A DNA stretch of 26,212 bases from Chlamydiota bacterium (GTDB lineage Bacteria; Chlamydiota; Chlamydiia; Chlamydiales; Rhabdochlamydiaceae): assembly GCA_013041585.1 (NCBI GenBank), contig JABEVM010000084.1:1-26212 (forward strand), written 5' to 3'. The translations under genes and the position numbers were made by a program. Below are positions 1 to 7,961 of the stretch, piece after piece. Positions within the stretch are counted from its first letter, which is position 1, and each line of letters opens with the position of its first letter. Under the pieces are notes generated by a model. That model had not been told where the DNA came from and did not search any database. It saw only the letters and a program-made list of their open reading frames with translations.

Positions 1-1
1 A

Positions 2-7
2 TATAAT
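2..7 (+). promoter_or_regulatory. possible -10 element upstream of the DUF3096 gene
   Basis: A perfect TATAAT lies here, about 50 bases before the first small gene. The matching -35 would fall outside the window, so it cannot be checked. A 12-bp perfect palindrome (TAAACTAGTTTA, 29-40) sits in the presumed leader between this box and the ribosome binding site. It could be an operator or be chance in AT-rich DNA. Confidence 0.35.
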
Positions 8-58
8 AATTATTACTGTAAACTTAAATAAACTAGTTTAATTTATGGAGGGAAAATG

Positions 59-196
59 ATGATAGTTCATCCTTTAGTTAATCCGATTGTTTCATTGATT
101 GCTGGAATATTAATCCTAATATTTCCAGAACTTTTGAATTATGTTGTGGCGATCTACCTGATCCTAATCGGAATCATTGGTATCTTTGGACAATAG
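59..196 (+). CDS. DUF3096 family small membrane protein
   Basis: A 45-residue protein that is almost entirely hydrophobic. It has a first membrane segment (ending ..LILIFP), a short turn with PELLNY, and a second segment (AIYLILIGIIGIFG). The pattern L-x-AGILILI-x-P-x-LLNY-x-VAIYLILIGIIG is what I know of DUF3096, a family of about 45-residue bacterial inner-membrane proteins of unknown function. Two adjacent ATGs exist at 56 and 59. The GGAGG at 47-51 is 7 nt from the second and 4 nt from the first, so I chose 59. Its stop lies 2 nt from the stop of the convergent nadK. No function can be assigned beyond a small integral membrane protein. Confidence 0.8.
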   Translation: MIVHPLVNPIVSLIAGILILIFPELLNYVVAIYLILIGIIGIFGQ

Positions 197-198
197 TC

Positions 199-1047
199 CT
201 AAGGACCATAAGGGAATTTACCGGCCCAACCTAGTTTCGAGCGAAGAGTAGAGAAATAATCTCTTCGTAATAGGTTGACGAGTTTAAATTTTTTCGAACT
301 TTTTGTGATTCGAAGAGTTTGGTTTGTCAGCAGGTTGTGCATTGGAAATCCGTCTGACCTGACCTCTAGTGGTTCATATGTGCTTAGGTATTTGATCTGA
401 ATCTCTTGGCTTGATGTCAAAACGATAGGACGGTTTGATATCGTATGAGGGCAGATCGGCGTAATTACGACAGCTTCTAAAGAGGGGCTTAAAATAGGCC
501 CTCCAGCTGCTAGGGAATACGCTGTAGAACCATTTGGAGTTGAGACAATAATCCCATCAGCTTCAAACGTGTTTAGATAAGAGCCATTCACAGAGATGGC
601 GAGTTCTACAAGCCTTGGGTTGTGCCCTCTATGTAAAACGATATCGTTTACAGAAAAACAATGCTGTTTTTCATCACATTCACCTTGTAATACAAGTCGC
701 TCTTCAACGACATATTTTCCATCAAGAAGATCTTGCAGACTAGGGTAGATGTCTGTTACAGGGACATCGGCCATAAATCCCAAATGTCCTAAGTTGATCC
801 CAAGAATCGGAGCTTTTAGGTGTTGATAGTCATGGAATAAACGCAAAATCGTTCCATCTCCGCCCATAGAAATTAAGAACTGGATCTCTGATTTATTAAC
901 TTTTGAAAGGGGAGTGGCTCCAATAATAGAGGCCTCTTCTTCTTCAGCTACGATCGTGATGCCTTTTTGCTGAAAAAATTGCCGTATGTTGATTGCAATT
1001 TCTTTCGAGTCCTTTTTCTGGATATTGGGAAATAAGGCTATAATCAT
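199..1047 (-). CDS. nadK: NAD kinase
   Basis: ATP-dependent NAD kinase (282 aa, normal length), which makes NADP in the cytosol. The diagnostic GGDGT (residues 62-66, in SMGGDGTILRLFHDY) binds phosphates and the catalytic Asp. It is followed by GINLGHLGF, by VNDIVLHRG, and by the family signature NGSTAYSLAAGGPILSP near residue 170. The C-terminal DG and hydrophobic beta strands are also present. The start ATG (1045-1047) shares an ATGA overlap with the dxs stop, and GGAG lies 5 nt upstream, so translation is probably coupled. It is the last gene of the operon xseA-xseB-dxs-nadK. Its stop comes within 2 nt of the convergent DUF3096 gene, leaving no room for a dedicated terminator. Confidence 0.96.
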   Translation of the reverse strand: MIIALFPNIQKKDSKEIAINIRQFFQQKGITIVAEEEEASIIGATPLSKVNKSEIQFLISMGGDGTILRLFHDYQHLKAPILGINLGHLGFMADVPVTDIYPSLQDLLDGKYVVEERLVLQGECDEKQHCFSVNDIVLHRGHNPRLVELAISVNGSYLNTFEADGIIVSTPNGSTAYSLAAGGPILSPSLEAVVITPICPHTISNRPIVLTSSQEIQIKYLSTYEPLEVRSDGFPMHNLLTNQTLRITKSSKKFKLVNLLRRDYFSTLRSKLGWAGKFPYGP

Positions 1048-2948
1048 AAACGCTCCGTGGCAGTAGGGCTGAGGAGAGATTCAAAAGTTTGAAGAATACG
1101 CGTTGCTATGGCTTCAGGGGTTAGACCTATTTGCTCAAGGAGTTCCGCATTGGATCCTTGCTCAAGGTACGTGTCAGGAATTCCGAAATTGAGTACGTGT
1201 GTTCCAAGTAGGCCGTTTCGAATGATGAAAGAATTAAAGATCATTCCAAGTCCGCCGCTTAAAGAATGCTCTTCTATAGTCACAACATATTTATGTGAAG
1301 AGATAAGCTCATAGAAAAGATCTTCATCTAAAGGTTTAATAAAGACAGGATCGACAATGGTAGGCTCTAATCCTTCTTTTTGAAGAAGTTTTTTCACTTC
1401 AAAAGCCGTCATGCACATATGTCCTAAGGCAATGATTGCAATATCCTTTCCTTTGCAAATGATCTCAGCTACGCCCATCTCTCTTTTTTGTATAGGAATC
1501 GGGGGGAGATCTGTTGGGAGATTTGGATAGCGGATCGCGGTCGGTCTATTCCAGCTGAAAGCGCTTTCTAAAAGCTCTTTGAGGACATGTCCATTTCTTG
1601 GTTGGCAAATGACCATATTGGGCATTGTATTTAAGAAAGCAATATCATAGATCCCATGGTGCGTACTTCCATCAGGGCCGGAAATTCCAGCTCTGTCTAC
1701 CGCAAAGACCACCGGCAATTCTTGTAGACATACATCTTGAAAAAGATTGTCGAAAGCTCTTTGTAAAAAGGTTGCATAAACAGATGAGACTACTTTCATT
1801 TTCTTACCGTATGCAATCCCTCCGGCATAGGTCACAGAATGCCCTTCTGCAATTCCGACATCGATACAACGATCTGGAAATTTCTTCATAAATTCAGTAA
1901 GGCAAGAACCAGCCGGCATAGCAGGTGTGATCGCTACTACGCTTGGATCATTTTCTGCCATCTGGAGAATATGGCTTCCAAAAATTTGAGGAAAGGTTGA
2001 TTTGCTAGAGGAAGCAAGGAATTTTCCTGTGATTTTATCAAAAGGCTTGCAGCCATGATAGGTGGTTGGATTTTGAATCGCGGTTTCCATCCCTTTTCCT
2101 TTCACGGTTAGGACATGGAGAAGAGTGGGTTGCTGGCAGTGTTTGAGTTCTTCTAATACATCGATGAGTTTTTTAATGTCATGGCCATCAATGGGGCCGA
2201 CATAGGAAAGGCCAAACTGCTCAAAAAAAGGAGCTGCGCTGACTAGATTTTTTACGGATTCGGTAATCTTATGCCCATGTTTAGCAAGAGTTGACCCATA
2301 ACTTGGGATTTTAGAAAGCAATTGCTCAATTCCAGAGTAGATTTTATTGGATGTAGGGTTGTTTACAAGTCTGCTCAAGATGTTGGTAATCGCCCCGACG
2401 TTATTGGAAATAGACATGTTATTATCGTTTAAGAGAACGATAAATCTTTTCAGGTCTTTTGGAATGTTGTTTAATGCCTCTAAGGTAAGTCCACATGTGA
2501 GGGCCGCATCTCCGAGAATAGGGATGATATGTTCTTTTCGTCCTGAAAGGTCTCTATTCTTGGCGACACCAAGAGCTAAAGAAAGCGCAGTTCCTGCGTG
2601 TCCTGCATAAAAATGATCGTGCGGGGATTCTTTTGGGTTACAAAACCCGCATAATCCCTTAAATTGACGGATTTGATCGAATTTTTCAGCTCGTCCTGTC
2701 AAGAGTTTATGAGGATAGGATTGATGGCTCACATCGAATATGAATTTATCTTCGGGGGATTGAAAAACTTTATGTAGCGCAATTGTGATCTCGACAATGC
2801 CTAGGTTAGATCCGAGATGGCCACCGTTGATTGAGAGGACATCGATGATTTTTTGACGAATTTCCGTTGCTAAAATTTCAAGCTGTTCTAAGGAATAATA
2901 GGTTAAATCTTTAGGGTGGTGAATTTCGGAAAGCAATGTTTTTTTCAT
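1044..2948 (-). CDS. dxs: 1-deoxy-D-xylulose-5-phosphate synthase
   Basis: First enzyme of the MEP isoprenoid pathway: thiamine diphosphate-dependent condensation of pyruvate and glyceraldehyde-3-phosphate. The 634-aa length is normal. The N-terminal TPP domain has GGHLGSNLG (42-50), FDVSHQSYPHKLLTGR (71-86) and GDAALTCGLTLEALNN (from 146). The central part has YVGPIDGHD and VKGKG. The pyrimidine domain has DVGIAEGHS and the HHGIYDIAFL loop, followed by a transketolase C-terminal domain. Two residues differ from the usual consensus: GDG reads GDA, and AEQH reads AEGH. AAGGA lies 8 nt before the ATG. The gene is 4 nt after xseB and overlaps nadK by 4 nt, consistent with one mRNA. The neighbouring tpiA makes glyceraldehyde-3-phosphate, a substrate. 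Confidence 0.97.
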   Translation of the reverse strand: MKKTLLSEIHHPKDLTYYSLEQLEILATEIRQKIIDVLSINGGHLGSNLGIVEITIALHKVFQSPEDKFIFDVSHQSYPHKLLTGRAEKFDQIRQFKGLCGFCNPKESPHDHFYAGHAGTALSLALGVAKNRDLSGRKEHIIPILGDAALTCGLTLEALNNIPKDLKRFIVLLNDNNMSISNNVGAITNILSRLVNNPTSNKIYSGIEQLLSKIPSYGSTLAKHGHKITESVKNLVSAAPFFEQFGLSYVGPIDGHDIKKLIDVLEELKHCQQPTLLHVLTVKGKGMETAIQNPTTYHGCKPFDKITGKFLASSSKSTFPQIFGSHILQMAENDPSVVAITPAMPAGSCLTEFMKKFPDRCIDVGIAEGHSVTYAGGIAYGKKMKVVSSVYATFLQRAFDNLFQDVCLQELPVVFAVDRAGISGPDGSTHHGIYDIAFLNTMPNMVICQPRNGHVLKELLESAFSWNRPTAIRYPNLPTDLPPIPIQKREMGVAEIICKGKDIAIIALGHMCMTAFEVKKLLQKEGLEPTIVDPVFIKPLDEDLFYELISSHKYVVTIEEHSLSGGLGMIFNSFIIRNGLLGTHVLNFGIPDTYLEQGSNAELLEQIGLTPEAIATRILQTFESLLSPTATERL

Positions 2949-2952
2949 CTAG

Positions 2953-3240
2953 CTATTCCTTATACGTCGAAGAAGGCTGGGAACCAGAGAAAACTTCAGT
3001 AAGAGGTTTTCCATTTTCATCAAGGGAAAGGTCGCCATTTCGATTTTTCACGAGAATTTCAATTTTCTGTTCCGCTTCCTGCAATTTACTGTTGCATGAG
3101 GATATCAAAAGATCTGCTTCTTCGTATAGTTTAAGAGATTGTTCTAGTGAGAGCTTTCCAGAGTTCATGCTTTCCAGAATTTGCTCGAGACGGCTGTAAG
3201 CTTCTTCAAAAGAGAGTAGATCAGGCGTTTTTTCTTTCAT
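2953..3240 (-). CDS. xseB: exodeoxyribonuclease VII small subunit
   Basis: A 95-aa subunit of exonuclease VII. Several copies form a coiled-coil helical hairpin that binds the large subunit XseA. The family core is clear: LSFEEAYSRLEQILESMNSGKLSLEQSLKLYEEADLLI (residues about 8-46), followed by a second helix CNSKLQEAEQKIEILV. The 25-residue polar tail after the core is a little longer than in compact family members. The start overlaps the end of xseA by 20 nt, and the stop is 4 nt before dxs. There is no strong ribosome binding site, so coupling to xseA translation is likely. The adjacent xseA makes the assignment firm. Confidence 0.95.
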   Translation of the reverse strand: MKEKTPDLLSFEEAYSRLEQILESMNSGKLSLEQSLKLYEEADLLISSCNSKLQEAEQKIEILVKNRNGDLSLDENGKPLTEVFSGSQPSSTYKE

Positions 3241-4642
3241 ATATGCTCACATCTTGTACTTTTGTTGTAATTTGACCATCATGCAAAAGGATACGCACCT
3301 TCTGCTCTAGCTCTATCTGTTGAATTGATAGGATAACTGAATCGCTGTTTTCAGGAAAGAGGATGCAGTATCCTTTAGTTAAAAGATTTTTTGGATCAAT
3401 TCCCCGTAGATGGGAGATCAATTGGATAAAACTCTTCTTTTTCTTTTCTACGGTATAGGCTACTTGAAGAAGTATCTTCTTTCGAAGGGCATTTGGCTCA
3501 AAAGAGGCCCTCTTTTCTTGGATGCGCCCCCGCATCCGAGCATCTATATTCTTTTGTAGCAAGGTAAGTTTTTGCTTTAAAGCTGCAATTTGAGAGCTAG
3601 GTTTTGCGCTTTCAAGTTGTTTTTGTAGGCTTTTAATTGCAAGTCTCTTGTTTGCTACATTTTGCTTAGCAAGCCTCTCTAACTCTTCTGGAATTTCGTC
3701 GATCTGCTGATAGAATTTTCCAAGAAGTGTGTAAGGGGAGCGGAAAAAAGGTTGTTTAGTAATGCTTGCTAGCTGATGACGTTTGCTCTCTGAGAGATAA
3801 AATATATTTTGTAAGATCCTTTTTTTGATCTCTTTTAGGTTTTTGCTGAGAAGATTTTTCTCTTGCGTGACAATTTCTGCAGCGGCCGATGGGGTTGGAG
3901 CTCTAATATCGGCTACTAAATCGCTAATTGAGTGATCGGTTTCATGGCCGACTGCAGAGATAATGGGGATTGTAGACTCAAAAATTGCTTTCGCCACGAT
4001 TTCTTCGTTAAAAGCCCATAAATCTTCTAAGCTTCCTCCGCCTCTTCCTACAATAATGACATCGGCAAGAGCGTGGGTGTTCATTTGCTTAATTGCCTCT
4101 GCAATCTCTTTACTCGCTCCTTCCCCTTGCACTTTTACCGGATTAAGAACTAAATGAAACCCAGAAAATCTGCGGGAGAGGATATGGATAATATCTTGAA
4201 TGACGGAGCCTGTAGAGCTTGTGATCACCCCGATTGTTTTTGGAAAAGTAGGGAGAGGTTTTTTAAGCTGGGCATCAAACCATCCGAGGTTTTGTAATTT
4301 ATTTTTTAATTCATGTAATTTGAGAAGTAGGTCCCCAACGCCTGAGTACTGCATACTTCTTACCAGGATTTGGTAACCACCTTTCGGGGGATAGACGGTG
4401 ATTTCCCCCTGCAGTGTTACTTGGTCCCCAGATTTAGGAAGCCTACTAAGCAGACGCGCATTTCCCTTGAATAATACAGCGGAGATTTGAGAATCCAAAT
4501 CTTTGAGGGTAAAATAAATATGACCTGAGGCCTGTTCTTTGCAATTGCTGATTTCACCTCGGACAGAAACAAATCCAAAGTTAGATTCTAATTGTTTCTT
4601 GATAGCGTAGGTAAGCTCGGTGACAGTAAGAGTTTCGTTCAT
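3221..4642 (-). CDS. xseA: exodeoxyribonuclease VII large subunit
   Basis: Catalytic subunit of exonuclease VII (473 aa), which degrades single-stranded DNA in both directions for repair and recombination. An N-terminal OB fold (residues about 5-100) has VRGEISNCKEQASGHIYFTLKD. The nuclease domain has the typical IGVITSSTGSVIQDI, the glycine-rich GRGGGSLEDLWAFNEE, and the family motif AVGHETDHSISDLVADIRAPTPSAAAE. A long helical, coiled-coil region follows (about 275-410), then a C-terminal segment with GYCIL. It is the first gene of a minus-strand operon. I see no clear Shine-Dalgarno before its ATG and could not identify its own promoter in the 82-bp divergent gap to tpiA. Confidence 0.96.
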   Translation of the reverse strand: MNETLTVTELTYAIKKQLESNFGFVSVRGEISNCKEQASGHIYFTLKDLDSQISAVLFKGNARLLSRLPKSGDQVTLQGEITVYPPKGGYQILVRSMQYSGVGDLLLKLHELKNKLQNLGWFDAQLKKPLPTFPKTIGVITSSTGSVIQDIIHILSRRFSGFHLVLNPVKVQGEGASKEIAEAIKQMNTHALADVIIVGRGGGSLEDLWAFNEEIVAKAIFESTIPIISAVGHETDHSISDLVADIRAPTPSAAAEIVTQEKNLLSKNLKEIKKRILQNIFYLSESKRHQLASITKQPFFRSPYTLLGKFYQQIDEIPEELERLAKQNVANKRLAIKSLQKQLESAKPSSQIAALKQKLTLLQKNIDARMRGRIQEKRASFEPNALRKKILLQVAYTVEKKKKSFIQLISHLRGIDPKNLLTKGYCILFPENSDSVILSIQQIELEQKVRILLHDGQITTKVQDVSIYERKNA

Positions 4643-4659
4643 AAATACGTGAAAAAATC

Positions 4660-4688
4660 TTGCAAATGATCAATTGCTTGATTATGAT
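4660..4688 (+). promoter_or_regulatory. predicted sigma-70-type promoter for tpiA-secG-def
   Basis: TTGCAA (4660-4665) and TATGAT (4683-4688) are separated by exactly 17 nt. They match the -35 and -10 consensus at 4/6 and 5/6 positions. The predicted start near 4695 leaves a leader of about 30 nt before the tpiA ATG. The site lies in the 82-bp gap between divergent xseA and tpiA. Confidence 0.55.
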
Positions 4689-4724
4689 GCTACCATCTTG
4701 ATAATAAATTACAAAGATCCATTT

Positions 4725-5474
4725 ATGAAAAGGCCCACTACGATTATCGGCAACTGGAAAATGCATAAGACTGTGAAGGATGCAAAAGAATTTATTTCCC
4801 AGTTTGCTCCCCATGTAAAAAAATCTACAGCAAAAGTAGGATTAGCCATTCCTTTTACAGCCCTATATGCTGTATCAGATCTCGCAAAAGAAGCGGGAAT
4901 TCTCCTTGGAGCACAGAATGTATGGGAAGCTGCAGAAGGCGCTTTTACAGGCGAGACCTCGGCGCTTATGTTAAAAGATGTGGGAACAGAGTTTGTTCTT
5001 ATCGGCCACTCAGAAAGAAGAAAGTATTTTCATGAGACGAACGCGCTCCTTTCTCGTAAAATCAAAATATCTCTAGAACATGGGCTTACTGTAGTCCTTT
5101 GCATTGGTGAATCGCAAGAGGAGAGAGAGGAAAATCGTACAGAAAAAGTGTTAACAAAGCAGCTGCAAGAGTGTTTATTTGAATTATCTCCAAAGCAGGC
5201 AAGTTCAATCATCATCGCGTATGAGCCTATTTGGGCAATCGGCACCGGAAAAACGGCTTCTCCTGAAATGGCGGAAGACGCTCATGTCATTTGCAGAGAA
5301 TTTATTGCAAAAAAATGGGGCGCAGATATTTCTCAGCAAATGCAGATCATTTACGGGGGATCTGTTACACCTGAGACGATTTCAGCTCTGTTGCAAAAAC
5401 CGAATATCGATGGAGCCCTTGTTGGAGGAGCTTCTTTAAAGCCAGAGCTTTTTGCTCGTATCATCAATCCTTGA
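4725..5474 (+). CDS. tpiA: triosephosphate isomerase
   Basis: Interconverts dihydroxyacetone phosphate and glyceraldehyde-3-phosphate in glycolysis (249 aa, cytosolic dimer). The N-terminal loop GNWKMHK carries the catalytic Lys. IGHSERRKYFHET carries the electrophilic His. The AYEPIWAIGTGK signature carries the catalytic Glu and the mobile loop 6. YGGSV and GALVGGASL form the phosphate site. An in-frame codon at 4674 would add 17 residues, but that stretch overlaps the predicted promoter, and the family starts just before GNWKM. I therefore chose ATG 4725. The stop is 13 nt before secG. In Chlamydia tpiS also sits beside xseA, which supports the lineage call. Confidence 0.96.
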   Translation: MKRPTTIIGNWKMHKTVKDAKEFISQFAPHVKKSTAKVGLAIPFTALYAVSDLAKEAGILLGAQNVWEAAEGAFTGETSALMLKDVGTEFVLIGHSERRKYFHETNALLSRKIKISLEHGLTVVLCIGESQEEREENRTEKVLTKQLQECLFELSPKQASSIIIAYEPIWAIGTGKTASPEMAEDAHVICREFIAKKWGADISQQMQIIYGGSVTPETISALLQKPNIDGALVGGASLKPELFARIINP

Positions 5475-5487
5475 GTAGGAATCATTT

Positions 5488-5772
5488 ATGTCTTTTATTT
5501 ACTATACCGCGATTTTCTTATTCTTATTACTCTGTGTCATCCTTTGTTTTTCTATTCTAATTCAAGAAAGCAAAAGCATGGGACTTGGAGCTTCTTTTGG
5601 GGGAGATCCAGGAGATTCTCTTTTTGGAACCTCTACAGCAGATGTATTAAAGAAATTTACAGCGTGGGCTGCAGTTATTTTCATTAGCGCATGTGTGATC
5701 CTTTCTTTCTGGTCTGGGGCGATTGCAAAAACTCCTCAAGCTCCTGCGATTACAATCGAACAGGCTCAGTAA
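5488..5772 (+). CDS. secG: preprotein translocase subunit SecG
   Basis: Small accessory subunit of the SecYEG inner-membrane channel (94 aa). A first membrane segment covers residues about 5-25. It is followed by the SecG loop signature ILIQESKSMGLGASFGG and LFGTSTADVLKKFTAW, then a second membrane segment (AAVIFISACVILSFW) and a short polar tail. AGGA at 5477-5480 is 7 nt before the ATG. The gene lies 13 nt after tpiA and 12 nt before def, so it is the middle gene of a three-gene operon. Confidence 0.93.
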   Translation: MSFIYYTAIFLFLLLCVILCFSILIQESKSMGLGASFGGDPGDSLFGTSTADVLKKFTAWAAVIFISACVILSFWSGAIAKTPQAPAITIEQAQ

Positions 5773-5784
5773 GAAGAGAATAAA

Positions 5785-6327
5785 ATGATTTTGGATATAG
5801 TACTCTTTGGCGATCCTATCCTTCGAAAAAAATGCAGACCTATTGAAGAGATCACAGAGGAGATTAAGCAACTTGCTCTCCATATGATCGAAACAATTGA
5901 TAAGAAAAATGGGATAGGACTTGCAGCCCCGCAAGTAGGGCATGACATTCGCATGTTCGTTTTACGTAAATACATCGATAGACCAGATGGAAGCTGGGGT
6001 GTATCTGAGCCTAGGGTATATATCAATCCCGTACTTCACACACCTTCAGATCAATTGTGGGTTTTTCCTGAGAAATGTCTTTCTTTGCCTGGTATTTCAG
6101 GGGTTCCTGTAACAAGGCCTCATAGCATTATTATAGAAGCCACGGATCTATTTGGAAAAAAATTTGTCGAAGAGGACGAGGGACACAATGCAAGAGTTTT
6201 GATGCATGAAAATGATCACCTCAATGGTGTCTTGCATATTGATCGTACCGATGAAAAATCAAAGCACAAAATAGAAGGGGAGCTTGCAGCTCTCAAGAAA
6301 AAGTATCTTCAGTCAAAAAAGAAGTAA
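5785..6327 (+). CDS. def: peptide deformylase
   Basis: Removes the formyl group from the N-terminal Met of new proteins. A metallo-hydrolase of 180 aa. All three motifs are present: GIGLAAPQVG (residues about 43-52), EKCLSLPG with the metal-ligand Cys, and HENDHLNGVLH with the two metal-ligand His and the catalytic Glu. Motif 2 is usually EGCLS; here the Gly is Lys. A purine-rich AAGAAGAG sits just before the ATG, 12 nt after secG. Transcription probably comes from the tpiA promoter. An imperfectly terminator-like inverted repeat begins at its stop codon. Confidence 0.96.
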   Translation: MILDIVLFGDPILRKKCRPIEEITEEIKQLALHMIETIDKKNGIGLAAPQVGHDIRMFVLRKYIDRPDGSWGVSEPRVYINPVLHTPSDQLWVFPEKCLSLPGISGVPVTRPHSIIIEATDLFGKKFVEEDEGHNARVLMHENDHLNGVLHIDRTDEKSKHKIEGELAALKKKYLQSKKK

Positions 6328-6351
6328 GTGACTTACCTGTAAATTACTTCT
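6320..6351 (+). terminator. inverted repeat at the end of def, possible weak terminator
   Basis: AGAAGTAA (6320-6327) and TTACTTCT (6344-6351) are perfect 8-bp inverted arms around a 16-nt loop. The loop contains part of a second dyad (GTAAGT-G-ACTTAC, 6324-6336). No clean T-run follows and GC is low, so intrinsic termination is only a possibility. Confidence 0.3.
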
Positions 6352-6373
6352 CTCTCGATTTTCAATCTAAAAT

Positions 6374-6382
6374 TGGTATACT
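6374..6382 (+). promoter_or_regulatory. extended -10 promoter for the first SIP-like gene
   Basis: TGG-TATACT (6374-6382) has the TGn extension plus a 5/6 match -10 hexamer. A weak TCGATT lies 16 nt upstream as a possible -35. The predicted start near 6389 gives a leader of about 28 nt to the ATG at 6417. Confidence 0.45.
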
Positions 6383-6416
6383 AGATTCTCTTCAATCACA
6401 AAATAGGGGCATTTTG

Positions 6417-7124
6417 ATGTTTTTCGTTAAAAAAATGATAATGGCTCTACTTGGAAGGGGATTTTTTTATCCTGTTTCGGTAAGCGCAGTAGAAAACATA
6501 GGAGAGGATTTTTGTGTAGTTGAAATGCATGGAGAAGCTCTTAAAAAAGTGAGTTGGAATCCGGGCGAAAAAATGAAGATCCGCATCGGAAAAAGAAGGG
6601 AAAGGTCCTATACTCCTCTTTTAGTAGATAGAGACGAAGGGAAAGCAAAATTTGTGATTTATCTCCACCATAAGGGGCCCGGTTCAAATTGGGCAAGTAA
6701 TCTAAAAATAGGAGATGCCTGTTATCTTTCTGAGTCTAGAAAATCTCTTAGCTTTACTCCCAGCGAAGAGGGATGCATATTTTTTGGTGATGAGACGACA
6801 ATTGGAGTTGCTTACGCTCTGAAGTCGGCGCAGAAAAATACTGGCAGTTTTACATTCGTATTCGAGGTTTCCTCTCTATCTTCGGCGCAGCAAGTGTTAG
6901 AGCGTCTAAATATGAAGAACTCTAAGCTTGTTTTGAAAAACAAAGAAAATAGTCATTTAGTGGACGTGCAAAAAATTCTCTCTCAGGAAATAAGTAAAGG
7001 GATAAACCCTCAATTGGTTCTCATGGGGAATAGCCAATCTATGATCAAGATCAGAAATGGTCTTATCTCTTTAGGATTCCCTACTTCCCAATGCAAGATG
7101 AAGTCCTATTGGTCTTCAAGGTAA
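6417..7124 (+). CDS. siderophore-interacting protein (SIP) family flavoprotein, paralogue 1
   Basis: A 235-aa ferredoxin-reductase-like protein. SIP-family enzymes bind FAD and reduce ferric siderophores with NAD(P)H or ferredoxin in the cytosol. The FAD-binding barrel shows VSWNPGEKMKIRIG and RSYTP (the RxYT flavin motif), then GPGSNWASNLKIGD. The nucleotide-binding half begins with FFGDETTIGVAYAL, and the C-terminus ends in the family-like YW. The start is ATG 6417, not TTG 6414: AGGGG at 6405-6409 is 7 nt from the ATG. The next gene is clearly homologous, so this is a tandem duplication. No siderophore synthesis or ABC uptake genes are nearby, so the substrate is unknown; a general flavin reductase is possible. 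Confidence 0.82.
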   Translation: MFFVKKMIMALLGRGFFYPVSVSAVENIGEDFCVVEMHGEALKKVSWNPGEKMKIRIGKRRERSYTPLLVDRDEGKAKFVIYLHHKGPGSNWASNLKIGDACYLSESRKSLSFTPSEEGCIFFGDETTIGVAYALKSAQKNTGSFTFVFEVSSLSSAQQVLERLNMKNSKLVLKNKENSHLVDVQKILSQEISKGINPQLVLMGNSQSMIKIRNGLISLGFPTSQCKMKSYWSSR

Positions 7125-7193
7125 GATTTAAGTAGTGCGATTTACAGTATACGTACTATATTTTCTTACTTAGTTTTTGAAATTGGGATCCAT

Positions 7194-7958
7194 ATGTCTT
7201 CAGCATTACAAAGATTGCAGGCCCTAGAAAGGCATCTAAACTCAAATCCTGTTTTCGGAATGCAGGAAGCTTCTGGTGAAAAAAAACCATCAGAGAAGAG
7301 TGTTCTCTACCCCTTCACTGTCACTGATGTTCAAGATATTACTCCTCGCTTTCGAATAGTTGAGCTCCAGGGAGATCGGCTAAGAGAGGTAATTTGGAAT
7401 CCTGGCGAAAAGATGAAAGTTCGTATTGGGAATTCTCATCGTTCGTACACACCTATGTTTGTCGATAGGAAAAGTGGAAAAACGCAATTTTTGATCCACC
7501 TTCATGGAAATGGACAGGGCGCTAATTGGGCAAGAGATCTTCAAATAGGAGAAGAGGCTCATCTTACAGATCCTAAGGCTTCCTTGAAGTTGCCGCCAAA
7601 GGAAAGTGAAGTGGTCTTTTTTGGTGATGAAACTACTTTTGGCGCAGCCTGTGCAGTACAGTCTTTTTGCAGAAATTCGAGACAGCTTTTTGAAGTTGCC
7701 TCTCTAGAAGAAGGGGGAAAAGTTTTGCTGCATCGCAATTTTAGTACTGCTCAGCTTACCCTAAAAGAAGAAGGGGATGCTCATTTAGAAAAAATTGCTA
7801 AACAAATTATAGAAATGGCTGCAAGCTGTAGGGATCCGCAAGTGGTCCTTATGGGGAGAAAGCAATCGATTCTCAAAGTTACAGAGCTTTTACGAAGTCA
7901 AAATTTTCCTTCTGAAAACTGCAGATCAAAAGATCATTGGTCGCATAAACCGAAATGA
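7194..7958 (+). CDS. siderophore-interacting protein (SIP) family flavoprotein, paralogue 2
   Basis: A 254-aa paralogue of the preceding gene with the same motifs in the same order: IWNPGEKMKVRIG, RSYTP, QGANWARDLQIGE, FFGDETTFGAACAV, and a C-terminal HW where the first copy has YW. It differs by a polar N-terminal extension of about 37 residues (LQRLQALERHLNSN...) that precedes the barrel and is absent from copy 1. The gap from copy 1 is 69 bp, with AT-rich TATACGTACTATA but no convincing -35, so it may be co-transcribed. GGGA lies 5 nt before the ATG. The function is probably a cytosolic FAD-dependent reductase, perhaps in iron handling; the exact substrate cannot be read from the sequence. 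Confidence 0.82.
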   Translation: MSSALQRLQALERHLNSNPVFGMQEASGEKKPSEKSVLYPFTVTDVQDITPRFRIVELQGDRLREVIWNPGEKMKVRIGNSHRSYTPMFVDRKSGKTQFLIHLHGNGQGANWARDLQIGEEAHLTDPKASLKLPPKESEVVFFGDETTFGAACAVQSFCRNSRQLFEVASLEEGGKVLLHRNFSTAQLTLKEEGDAHLEKIAKQIIEMAASCRDPQVVLMGRKQSILKVTELLRSQNFPSENCRSKDHWSHKPK

Positions 7959-7961
7959 CTA

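Noticed and set aside
4674..4724. A 17-residue N-terminal extension of TpiA
   Set aside because: The extension overlaps the predicted -35/-10 region, and the family begins just before GNWKM, so the ATG at 4725 is preferred.
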